This document shows, piece by piece, positions 1 through 24,382 of a DNA stretch of 64,000 bases. A program made the position numbers and the translations under genes. Source of the DNA: Prado023 sp963777855 (GTDB taxonomy: Bacteria; Actinomycetota; Actinomycetes; S36-B12; CAIYMF01). The stretch spans positions 1 to 64,000 of the forward strand of contig CAVZRW010000001.1 in the NCBI GenBank assembly GCA_963777855.1, read 5' to 3'. The notes under the pieces are model-generated. The model was not told the DNA's origin. It saw nothing but the letters and a program-made list of their open reading frames with translations, and did no database searches. How positions within the stretch are numbered: the stretch's first letter is position 1; the number at the start of each line of letters is the position of its first letter.

Positions 1-264
1 CGGCGCGAACGGGTGCCACTGGTAGCACAGGTGGTAGGTGCCTTCGTGCTGGACCAGGCCGTTGGGGTCGTTGAGCAGGCCCACCGGCGGTTGGACGTGG
101 AACACCTGCCGCCACGGGTCGGCCTCGACGGGCTGGTGGCCGTTGGCGATCGCCAGTGCGGCGTGGGCGCGCAACTGGTCGTCCAGCCACCCCGAGTCGC
201 TGTCAGGCGCGGCACCCACGGTCGCTGCGGCCCCACCGGGCCACGGTGTGTCGGCCGTGTTCAT
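1..264 (-). CDS. scrB: Sucrose-6-phosphate hydrolase (GH32), N-terminal part, runs off the window
   Basis: Only the first 88 codons are inside the window, read leftwards off its left edge. The visible part carries the GH32 signature GLLNDPNGL, whose Asp is the family's nucleophile, and continues into YHLCYQWHPFAP, the typical run after it. GH32 enzymes of PTS sucrose operons split sucrose-6-phosphate into glucose-6-phosphate and fructose in the cytoplasm. The ATG at 264 overlaps the TGA of the upstream fructokinase (stop 261-263) as ATGA, which fixes the start and indicates translational coupling. Together with the sucrose PTS permease and fructokinase upstream, it completes a classical scr pathway. 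An invertase acting on free sucrose is the alternative, but the PTS neighbour favours the phosphate form. Confidence 0.85.
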   Translation of the reverse strand, partial: MNTADTPWPGGAAATVGAAPDSDSGWLDDQLRAHAALAIANGHQPVEADPWRQVFHVQPPVGLLNDPNGLVQHEGTYHLCYQWHPFAP

Positions 265-1174
265 TGGGCTGCCTCCAGGGCCTGTTGCCCCAGCGCGAGG
301 CAGCCCGCACGCCGGCCCTGTTGCCCAGCCCCGGCGGGACGATGAAGTCGTCGATGTGCTCCAGGATCTCCGGGGCCTGCACGTAGCCGTTGAGCAGCTC
401 CAGGGTGCGGGTGCGGACCAGCGGGAACAGGTGCGGCCTGGTCCATCACGCCCGCCGCCGAGCACGATCCGCTGCGGGGACAGGGTGCAGATCAGCGTTC
501 GCGCAGGCCTGGGCCAGGTACTCGGCCTCCAGGGCCCACGCCGGATGATCGGGGCCGAGCTCGCCGGCGGGCAGCTCCAGCGCTCGCCGATCGCCGGGCC
601 CGGCGGCCAGGCCCTCCAGGCAGTCGCCGTGGAACGGACAGCGGCCCGGGAACGGATCGACCGCCGACTCGTGGGGCAGGCGCATGTGGCCCGACCTCCG
701 GGTGGATCAGGCCGTGCAGGATCCGGCCGTTGACGATGATCCCGCCGCCGATGCCGGTGCCGATCGTCAGGTACACGAAGGTGTCCACGTCCTGGGCGGC
801 GCCCCACAGGTGCTCGCCGAGCGCGGCACCGTTGACGTCGGTGTCGAACCCGACGGGCACGTCGAACGCGGCGCGCAGCGGGCCGACGACATCGGTGTCG
901 CTCCAGCCGGGCTTGGGCGTCTTGGTGACCCAGCCGAAGGTGGGCGAGTCGGGGTTCGGGTCGCATGGGCCCGAAGGTCCCGTAGCCGATCGCGGCCAGA
1001 CGACTGGCCGTGCTCGTCCTGCCAGCGGCGGAAGTAGTCGATCACCTGCGGCAGGCACTCGTCCGGGGCCGTGGTCGGGAACCGGACCTCGTCGCGCATG
1101 TCGTCCGGGCCCGTGCCCACCGCGCACACCATCTTGGTCCCGCCCGCCTCGACCGATCCGATCAGCTGCGCCAT
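261..1174 (-). CDS. scrK: ROK-family fructokinase, reading frame broken several times in this sequence
   Basis: The product starts MAQLIGSVEAGGTK, the ROK phosphate-binding loop, with ATG at 1174. It should phosphorylate the fructose released by ScrB. Recognisable blocks lie in three frames: IGTGIGGGIIVNGRILHG near 740, then HPEV and MRLPHE, and the ROK zinc site with CPFHGDCLEG near 620. At least five frame changes are needed (about 1000, 685, 495, 440 and 300) to read the whole protein. Each join restores conserved family sequence, so sequencing error is likelier than decay. The stop overlaps the start of scrB. Spacing to scrA upstream is about 180 bp. Confidence 0.8.
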
Positions 1175-1357
1175 GGGAGTCCCTCCTGTCGTGCCTGCGG
1201 CCCCCATCCAACTGAGGGCCACCGGGGGCGGGAGCCAGCCCACGAGGCACGGGAGCCGTATCACGCGGCCTGGGGGAGGGTGGTGCCCCCCGACTCGGCA
1301 GGGGCCGAGGGTGCACCGGTCTGGCGGCCCGGATCGTGGGTCCGGGCCGGTGGCCGC

Positions 1358-2864
1358 TCAGGCCAGGGCGTCGAGCTCCTTGGCCTTCGGCAGGGCCACG
1401 GCCTCGATCTCCTCCTCGGTCATCTCCTCCTCGGCCTCCTTGGCGAAGCCGCGGGCCTTGGTGATCGCGAACGTCGCCAGCATCGCGACGCTGATCGAGA
1501 TGGCCATCCCGACGAAGTACATCGGGATCTTCTCCGGCGTGACCAGCGCGGTGCCGGGCACGCCGGTGGCACCGATGCTGGTCATCGTGACGTCCGTGGC
1601 CACCACGAAGGCGCCCGCGCACCCGCCGCCGAGCAATGCGCCGAGGAACGGTGTCAGCAGGCGCAGGTTGACACCGAAGATGGCGGGTTCGGTGATCCCG
1701 AGGAAGGCCGACACGGCCGACGGGATCGTGATGTCCTTGATCTTGGTCGCACGGTGGCGGATCAGGAAGTAGGCCGCCAGGGCGGCACCACCCTGGGCCA
1801 CGTTGGACATCGACCAGATCGGCAGCAGCGGGTTGGCGCCGGTGTCGGCCAGCAGGCCCAGCTCGACGGCGTGGAACGAGTGGTGCACCCCGGTGATCAC
1901 GAGCAGCGAGTAGGTCGCGCCCATGATGAACCCGGCGACGGGCCCGCCGAAGTCGAGCAGGTTGACGAAGAAGTCCGAGATCAGCGTCGCCCACCCAGCG
2001 CATGACCGGGCCGATGACCAGGATCGTGGCGAAGCCGGTCGCGATGACGGCGAACAGCGGGGTGAACAGCATGTCGAGCACGGTGGGCATCCGCTTGCGC
2101 AGCCACTTCTCGACGATCGCCAGGAAGTACACCGCGAACAGGACCGGCAGCACGGTGCCCTGGTAGCCGATCTGCTCGACCTCCCACCCGAACAGCGACC
2201 AGGTCGGGATGTTCCCCTCGAGGGCTGCCTGGCCCTGGCCCCAGGCGTTGAGCAGGTCCGGGTGGACCATGATCATGCCGATGACCGCACCCAGGTACTG
2301 GTTGGCGCCGAACACCTTGGCCGCGCTGAAGCCGATCAGCACGGGCAGGAACACGAACGCGGCGTTGGCGAAGAGGTTGATCATCGCGGCGAGGTCCGCG
2401 ATCGCCGGCCACTGGCCGATCAGGTTCTCGTCGTCGGCCAGCCAGGGCCACAGGCCGGGCTGGGCCAGCAGGTTGAACAGGCCCATCATCAGGCCGGAGG
2501 CGACCAGCGCGGGGATCAGCGGGACGAAGATGTCCGAGAGCGTCTTGACCGCCCGCTGGGCCGGGTTCATGTGCGCGGCGGCGGCCTTCTTGACCTCCTC
2601 CATGCTGGCTTCCTGGATGTGGGTCAGCGCCGCCATCTCGTCGTGCACCTTGTTGACCGTGCCGGGGCCGAGGATGATCTGGTACTGGCCGCCGGCCGTG
2701 AACGACCCGGCCACCGCCTCGATCTTCTCCACGGCCTTCTTGTCCGCCTTGGTCTCGTCGACCAGCACGAGCCTGAGGCGGGTTGCGCAGTGGGCGTAGC
2801 TGGCGATGTTCTCCGGCCCGCCCACGTCGGTCAGGATCTGCTCTGCGATCGCCTTGTAGTCCAT
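1358..2864 (-). CDS. scrA: Sucrose-type PTS EIIBC permease, one frameshift
   Basis: This is an inner-membrane phosphotransferase permease. The N-terminal EIIB domain has its phosphorylated cysteine at residue 26 (YAHCATRLRL). An EIIC domain with about ten hydrophobic segments follows, and its C-terminal half holds the family block GITEPAIFGVNLRL. Expected length is about 502 residues. One frame break near 1985 divides it; the part after the break resumes at IMGATYSLLVITGVHHS. The purine-rich AGAGAGGTGCAGGG stands before the ATG. The first gene of the scr operon, it is transcribed leftwards and divergent from scrR. Glucose or trehalose EIIBC is the alternative, but the fructokinase and GH32 neighbours indicate sucrose. 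No EIIA domain is fused, so the phosphate must come from an EIIA encoded elsewhere. Confidence 0.85.
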
Positions 2865-2977
2865 CCCTGCACCTCTCTTGGGGTGTGGAGCCGCCCGCGT
2901 CCTTGTGCGGTGTGCACCGGCGGGTCGCCGGATCTCGTTGTGCGGCTCCTCATCAGTATGCTACGGAGAAACGGGAA

Positions 2978-3110
2978 TGCAAGCGTTTACACCAACATTC
3001 TGCGAGGATGTGATAGAGGGCACATCCCGTAAGCGCTTGCTCATGCGATCTGGACATGAGAACGCTTGCATGATAGCGTTTGCAGCATGGTCACTGAGAC
3101 AGCGTTTGCA
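2978..3110. promoter_or_regulatory. Array of five LacI-type half-operators between scrA and scrR
   Basis: Five near-identical copies of the GCGTTTGCA / TGCAAGCG type lie between the divergent genes: 2978-2991 (TGCAAGCGTTTACA), 3029-3042 (around the perfect palindrome AAGCGCTT), 3060-3072 (AACGCTTGCAT), 3075-3084 (AGCGTTTGCA) and 3101-3110 (AGCGTTTGCA). The AAGCGCTT core is the usual target of LacI-family sugar repressors. The clustering implies cooperative repression of scrA and autoregulation of scrR by the adjacent regulator (inference). Confidence 0.75.
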
Positions 3111-3120
3111 GAGGTGTCCT

Positions 3121-4277
3121 GTGTCTGCTGACGGACATCTGAATCACCGAGGCCACGCAGCGGGCGCGGACATCGAGGCAGTGGCGCGACTGGCCGGGGT
3201 GTCCACGGCCACGGTTTCCCGGGCACTGCGCGGCCTGCCGAACGTGTCGGCGGACACCAGGGCCAGGTGCTGGCAGGCGGCCCGGGACCTGGACTACGTG
3301 ATCTCGCCGAGCGCCTCGCGCCTGGCCAGCGGGCAAACCCGCTCGGTCGGCGTGGTCACGCCCTACCTGGGCCGATGGTTCTTCGGCCAGGTCCTCTCCG
3401 GGGCCGAGGAGGTGCTCCGCGAGGCGGGCTACGACGTGCTGCTGTACGCCCTGCCCGACGACGCCGCGCGGGCCGAGCTTCTTCGCACGCATGCCCCTTC
3501 GTCGCCGGGTCGATGGGGTGCTGATCCTGACCCTGCCGATGGACGACGGCGAGATCGAGCAGCTGGGGGCACTGGAGGTGCCCATCGGCTCCGTGGGGGT
3601 GCCGGGCACCGGGAGTCTCCTGCGTGTGCATCGATGACGTCGGCCGCAGCCCGCGTCGCGGTCAACCACCTGGTCAACCTCGGCCACGAACGGATCGCGA
3701 TGATCGGCGGCGGACCGAGCGAGCCCATCCACTTCACCGTGCCGCACGATCGGTTGGCGGGCTACCGGGGCGCGATGGCCGATGCCGGCCTGCCCGATCG
3801 CCGACGGGTACGAGGTGGACGGGGCCTTCACCTTCGCGGGGGGCGAGTCGGCCATGGCCAGCCTGCTCTGCCTGCCCAACCCACCGACCGCCGTCTTCGC
3901 GCAGTCCGACGAGATGGCCCTCGGTGCCATGCGCGCGGTCCGCCGGGCCGGGCTGCGACTGTCCCGGCGACGTGAGCATCGTCGGCTTCGACGACCACGA
4001 GCTGGCCGCGATGGTGGACCTGACGACGATCGCCCAGCCGGCCCACGAGCAGGGCCGGATCGCCGCGCGAGACGCTGCTCGGACGGCTCGCGGGGGCGCA
4101 GCCGGAGGATCGTGTGCTGCCCACCCGGATCGTCCTGCGCTCCACCACCAGCCCGCCCGCGCACGTGGCGCCGCGCGCGGGCCGGTTCGAGTCCCGAATC
4201 GCCGGGTGGCCGAACGCCGGCCCACCGGCCGGTCGAGGCTCGTCACTGGCAGGTCCTGCCGCCCGGCGCTACCGTGA
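3121..4277 (+). CDS. scrR: LacI-family sucrose repressor, frame broken several times
   Basis: A cytoplasmic repressor. The helix-turn-helix IEAVARLAGVSTATVSRALR is at the N terminus, followed by the hinge and a periplasmic-binding-protein-like sugar domain (SVGVVTPYLGRWFFGQVLSGAE, then GDVSIVGFDDHELA). GTG at 3121 is preferred as start because upstream in-frame ATGs (3043, 3070) would place the operator array inside the gene. Frame changes near 3490, 3630, 3790, 3960 and 4070 are required. The conserved end (RIVLRSTT) lies near 4145, but no stop occurs in any forward frame until 4275-4277, so the end is uncertain. It is divergent from scrA and presumably senses sucrose-6-phosphate or fructose. 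Confidence 0.75.
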
Positions 4278-4305
4278 CGCGTGTGACGGACCCGCGGAGC
4301 CGGTG

Positions 4306-4863
4306 ATGAGCAGGCGGTACGTGCTCTTCGCCGCCGTGTACGGGTCTGGCCCGCTGCCCTCGATGGGCTGCGGGTGATCACGACCGGCGGGCGGGCAGGC
4401 GGTCGCCGGAACCGGCCTGCTGCACCGCGACGAGGCGGGTCGGACCACCCTCGAGCGCACGAGCGGGTCCCCGGTGCTGCGTGCGGCGCTGGTCGGGCTG
4501 GTGGTGGGCTTCGCGGCAGGGCTGGGCACCAGGCTGATGTGGGCCACGGCCCTGATCGGGGCGGTGGTCGGGGCCGTCGTCGGCTACCGCGACCGGACCA
4601 CCGAGGACCGCGAGCTGCGACGACCTGGTCGGCGCGCTGGTCCCGGCGGGCGGGTACGCGATCGTCGCCGTCGCCGAGCAGGATCTGGCCAGCCGCCTGT
4701 CCCGGCAGTTCGACCTGGCCCAGGCGATCTGCATGATCCCGATCGCGGGCCGACGGATGTCCGAGCTCGCGCGCCGGATGGCCATCGGGAACGCGGACGT
4801 GACCCGGGCACTCGACGCTCCGAGCGGCTCGTCGTCGGCGGGCCGCCGCGGGGTGTGCCATGA
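4306..4863 (+). CDS. Small membrane protein resembling the DUF1269 family, frame broken
   Basis: When about four frame breaks are repaired (about 4355, 4385, 4620 and 4815) this reads as one protein of roughly 185 residues. It starts MSRRYVLFAAVY at 4306, has an alpha/beta-like N-terminal part ending in VAGTGLLHRDEAGRTTL, and then a glycine-rich hydrophobic hairpin, LVGLVVGFAAGLGTRLMWATALIGAVVGAVVG. A soluble tail with DDLVGALVPAGGYAIVAVAE follows. This layout is like DUF1269/YjbE-type membrane proteins of unknown function. The stop (4861-4863) overlaps the ATG of the next gene as ATGA, which supports the assigned end. No function is assigned. Confidence 0.5.
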
Positions 4864-5090
4864 TCCGGGGGTCGGGGAACCCCATGTCGTCACCCGAGGA
4901 AGCGCCTGCGCGCCGGGTCACCTGGACGTGGCAGACGCTCGCGGGCCTGGTCCTGATCGTCGTCTGCCTGCTGCTGCTCAACCTCCTGTACCGCTCCGGC
5001 AACCAGGGGCTCGCCCTGGCGCTGCTGGGCGTGGCACTGGTGGCCCCGGGGGCCTGGCAGTGGCGCCGCAGCCGTCGTTCGGGGGACTGA
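4860..5090 (+). CDS. Small two-helix membrane protein, unknown function
   Basis: A 76-residue protein. A polar N terminus is followed by two hydrophobic segments, LAGLVLIVVCLLLLNLLY and GLALALLGVALVAPGAWQW, and an arginine-rich end (RRSRRSGD) that should be cytoplasmic. Start ATG 4860 overlaps the upstream stop by the ATGA arrangement, so the two small membrane proteins are probably co-translated. It converges on the amylase gene, whose stop lies 34 bp further on. No known family is recognised. Confidence 0.5.
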   Translation: MIRGSGNPMSSPEEAPARRVTWTWQTLAGLVLIVVCLLLLNLLYRSGNQGLALALLGVALVAPGAWQWRRSRRSGD

Positions 5091-5123
5091 CGGGCCGCGT
5101 GGCCGCCCGGTCGGCCCCAGCCC

Positions 5124-6586
5124 TCAGCGGCTGACCCAGATGGAGACCCCGCGCCCGTGGCAGCGGAAGTCGCCGAGCCCGTGGGCTGTCGGTGGTGACG
5201 GGTCCGGGATCGCGCCGGTGGCGTCGGTGAAGTGCGTGGCCGCCGGTCCGGCGTCGCATCCGGGCCAGCCCGTCGCCGCCGTTGCTCATCAGCACCACCA
5301 CGCTCAGGCCGGCCGTGCGCCGGACCCAGCCGATGACGTTGGAGTGGTCGAAGGCATCCTCCTGCTCGGCCTCGCCGAGCGCGCGGCGCAGCGCCAGGCA
5401 GGTGTCCAGGAATCGTGCCGAAGGAGGTCATCGCCACGTCGGCGGGCTCCTCACCCCAGCGCTGCTCGGTGTAGGACGCTCCGTCGTAGTCGGCGCCGAA
5501 CACGCACGGCAGGCCGTCGCGGCGCAGCAGCACCAGCGCGTAGGCCAGCGGCTTGAACCAGTCCTCCACGGGGGACTCCAGGGCCTGCATCGGCTGGGAG
5601 TCGTGGTTGTCGACGAACGTCACGGCCAGCTCCGGGCGGGCCGCCACCAGGCTGCCGTCGAGGATGGTGCGCAGGTCGAAGTCGTTTCCGGCCCGGGAGG
5701 CCCGGTGCATCGTGTGGTGCAGCGGCACGTCGAAGAGCATCATCCGCTCGCCGGTGGCGGCCAGGAAGTGCTCGAGTGCGGGCAGGTGGTCGCTCCAGTA
5801 CTCGGCGACCACGGGCAGCGCGCGCCCGGCATGCTCGCGCATCGCGTCGAGGTAGGTCGGCAGGACCCAGGTGGGGATGTGCTTGACCGCGTCGAGGCGC
5901 AGGCCGTCCACCCCTGTGGTGTCCAGGTACCAGCGGCCCCAATGGATGGTCATGTCCCGGACCTCGGGGTTCGCGTGGTCGAGGTCGCAGCCCATCAGGT
6001 AGGCGTAGTTGCCCAGCTCCTCGTCGACGCTGGTGTCCCACGAGCGGCCCTCGAACAGGTAGATCGTGTCCCACTGCTCCGGGGCCCGCTCGTCGAAGTC
6101 GACGGCGTCGAAGTGACGGGCGTCCAGGGTGCGCGGGTCGTAGGCGCCGGCCCGGCCGGGGAAGTCGAAGCGGGTCCAGACCTCCACCTCGCGGGTGGGC
6201 CCGATCGCGTGCCGGCGGTCCGCTCCCGAGTAGGGGGTGGCGCGCAGCACCTCGGAGCCGTCTGCGCCCAGGCGGTGGTTCCACACGATGTCGGCGAAGA
6301 CCGCCAGGCCGGCCGCCTGCAGCGCCCTGATCGCGGCCAGGTACTCGTCGCGGGTGCCGTACTTGGTGCGCACGGTGCCCTTCTGGTCGAACTCGCCCAG
6401 GTCGTACATGTCGTAGACCCCGTAGCCCACGTCGTAGCCGCCGACGTGACCCTTGTAGGCCGGCGGGAGCCACACGGCGCTGAACCCGGCGGAGGCCAGC
6501 TCGCCGGCGCGCTCGGCCAGGCGGCACCACAGCGCTCCGTCGTCAGGCAGGTACCAGTGGAACGCCTGCAGCATGACCCCGTGCAC
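5124..6586 (-). CDS. Cytoplasmic alpha-amylase (GH13), frame broken near the C terminus
   Basis: Starts (GTG) VHGVMLQAFHWYLPDDG, the typical opening of liquefying GH13_5 amylases, with no signal peptide. It should hydrolyse alpha-1,4-glucans inside the cell. The (beta/alpha)8 barrel shows FADIVWNHR, the nucleophile region GLRLDAVKHI, the acid region VVAEYW, and FVDNHDSQP. After about residue 390 the frame breaks near 5415 and again near 5235. The repaired end has VVVLMSNGGDG and a C-terminal beta domain finishing FRCHGRGVSIWVSR at 5124. About 487 residues, normal for the family. ATG at 6574 is the alternative start. Confidence 0.85.
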
Positions 6587-6602
6587 GCGCCCAGCCCCCG
6601 CC

Positions 6603-6929
6603 TCAGTTCCCCGCTGTGTGGGGCAGTGCGGTCAGGCGCGGGCGTGCGCCGTGGGCCGGACGGGCGCGGTAGGCACCGACGGCGAGCACGGCAACCGCCG
6701 AGCCCACGCACGCCACAGCCACGAAGGAGCCGACCGAGGCAACCGACAGGCAGGAGCCGACCGACCCGACGCTCAGCGCGCTGCCGACCGACCCGACGCT
6801 CAGCACCGACCCCACCGACCCGATGCTCAGGGCGCTGCCGACCGACCCGATGCTCAGCACCGAGCCCCGGCTCCTGATCGACAGCACGCTGTGCGACGAG
6901 TCGGTGCTCAACCTCCCTGTCGCCGTCAC
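6603..6929 (-). CDS. Small protein built of 9-residue VLSIGSVGS repeats
   Basis: A GTG at 6929 opens a 108-residue frame. After a short polar head (RLSTDSSHSVLSI) it runs through seven or so degenerate nonapeptides of the form (V/A)LS(I/V)GSVGS between about 6880 and 6700. A short hydrophobic stretch (FVAVACVGSAVAVLAVGAY) and an Arg/Pro-rich tail ending LPHTAGN follow. The DNA shows a matching 27-bp tandem repeat. Hypothetical proteins with Ser/Gly/Val repeats of this kind occur in Actinobacteria. A beta-solenoid or membrane-surface role is speculation. It lies upstream of the amylase on the same strand and is divergent from the PPTase gene. Confidence 0.55.
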   Translation of the reverse strand: MTATGRLSTDSSHSVLSIRSRGSVLSIGSVGSALSIGSVGSVLSVGSVGSALSVGSVGSCLSVASVGSFVAVACVGSAVAVLAVGAYRARPAHGARPRLTALPHTAGN

Positions 6930-6977
6930 GCTGGCATCGTCGCACTGCAGACCCGCGGCAGTCGCGGTCGGGCGGGC

Positions 6978-6983
6978 TAGGCT
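6978..6983 (+). promoter_or_regulatory. -10 box TAGGCT of a leaderless PPTase transcript
   Basis: TAGGCT ends 6 nt before the ATG at 6990. A TANNNT box at this distance places the transcription start on the start codon, the actinobacterial leaderless arrangement. No Shine-Dalgarno sequence is present. Confidence 0.5.
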
Positions 6984-6989
6984 GGCCGG

Positions 6990-7808
6990 ATGCAGTGGCT
7001 GGTGCGCGGCGAGGCGCAGGTGCCCTCCGGTGCGCTGTGGTTGACCGACGCCGAGGCCGCCCGGGCCGCCGGGATGCGCTTCACCAAGCGCCGCAACGAG
7101 TACCTGGTGCGCCGGTACGCCGGAAAGTGCGCGGTGGCGGCCGTGGTGGGCCTCGGCGAGGACCCGGCGAGCCTCGGGCGCATCGGGGTGCTGAACCGCC
7201 CGACGGGCGCGCCGTATGCGCAGGTGGACGGGCGCGCGCTGGGCCTGGACATCTCGCTGACCGATCGCGCGGGCTGGGCGGTGTGCCTCGTCGGCGCGGA
7301 CCTCGGCGCGGTGGGCGTCGACCTGGAGATCGTCGAGCCGCGCAGCCGTGGGTTCGTCAGCGACTTCCTGACCCCGGCCGAGCAGGCGCTCGTGGCGGGG
7401 GCCAGCGGCCCGGACGGACCCGACGCGACGGCCAACCTGATCTGGTCGGCCAAGGAGAGCGCGCTGAAGGTGCTGCGCACCGGGCTGCGCGCGGACACCC
7501 GCACCGTCGAGGTGGCCCTGGCCGACGGGGGAGCCGTGGACACGAGGGCGGGGATGGCGGGTACGGGCGCGGAGGCGGACGGCACGGAGCCGGACGGTGC
7601 GCAGGCGGACGGTGCGGGCTGGCGGCGGTTGACCGTGACCGGCGCGCGGGGGACGTTTCCCGGGTGGTGGCGCAGGGACGGTGTGTTCGTGCTCACCGTG
7701 GTCGCCTCGGCGGGGCTTGAGGTGCCTCCCGTGGCGCTGCCCGGCTCGGCACCTCTGGAGCACGCCGAGCCGGTGCACTCGTGGCTGGCCCGGCCGCGGG
7801 CCGACTGA
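6990..7808 (+). CDS. Sfp-type 4'-phosphopantetheinyl transferase
   Basis: Transfers phosphopantetheine from CoA to carrier proteins. The 272-residue protein has the two metal/CoA-binding signatures of the family: GVDLEIVEPRS (about residue 108) and LIWSAKESALKVL (about 150-162). FLTPAEQALV lies between them. A low-complexity Glu/Ala/Asp insertion (GTGAEADGTEPDGAQADG, about 190-210) is not part of the usual fold. It converges on the carboxylase-megasynthase operon with its five-ACP array, so it is the likely partner enzyme (PfaE role). It could also serve other carrier proteins. Confidence 0.85.
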   Translation: MQWLVRGEAQVPSGALWLTDAEAARAAGMRFTKRRNEYLVRRYAGKCAVAAVVGLGEDPASLGRIGVLNRPTGAPYAQVDGRALGLDISLTDRAGWAVCLVGADLGAVGVDLEIVEPRSRGFVSDFLTPAEQALVAGASGPDGPDATANLIWSAKESALKVLRTGLRADTRTVEVALADGGAVDTRAGMAGTGAEADGTEPDGAQADGAGWRRLTVTGARGTFPGWWRRDGVFVLTVVASAGLEVPPVALPGSAPLEHAEPVHSWLARPRAD

Positions 7809-7890
7809 GCGCGCGGTGGTGGCGGCGGTCCGCACGCAGGTGGTGGCGGTCCGCGCGCGAGCGGCCGGCAGTGGGCATCGCCGACGAGTG

Positions 7891-7944
7891 CATGATCCGT
7901 GTGGGTTGCCCCAACTCTAGGCGGGGCAACCCACACGGATCATG
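7891..7944. terminator. Perfect 22-bp palindrome between converging genes, probable bidirectional terminator
   Basis: Arms 7891-7912 and 7923-7944 are perfectly complementary (outer CATGATCCGTG, inner GGGTTGCCCC) around a 10-nt loop. It stands between the ends of the PPTase gene (7808) and the carboxylase gene (8006). There is no T-tract on either side. Function as a bidirectional terminator is inferred from position; a dispersed repeat is the alternative. Confidence 0.55.
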
Positions 7945-8005
7945 GTTGCTGGCGCGGGGTGACGGGACGCGGGGTGACGGGACGCGGGACGCGGGGCGCG
8001 CGGGG

Positions 8006-22521
<14,516 letters not shown>

Positions 22522-22581
22522 GGGGTCTTCTCTTTCCTGCGGGCTTTCCAGCGGGTCGTCCTGCGGGTCGCGCGGGGTCGG

Positions 22582-24250
<1,669 letters not shown>

Positions 24251-24382
24251 GCGTTCCTCCTGGGGGCGTCCTGTTGAACCTAGGCCCGCGCGCCCGGCGC
24301 GGCATCGGCCGAAGTGACCGCCCGCGCGGGACCAACGACAGTTACCGCCCGGTACGGGGGGCGGGTGGGGACGCGATCCACC

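Noticed and set aside
5282..6877. Plus-strand open frame opposite the amylase ending in PTRRSAR-like repeats
   Set aside because: It is the mirror of the amylase and of the VLSIGSVGS repeat gene, with no start or ribosome site of its own.
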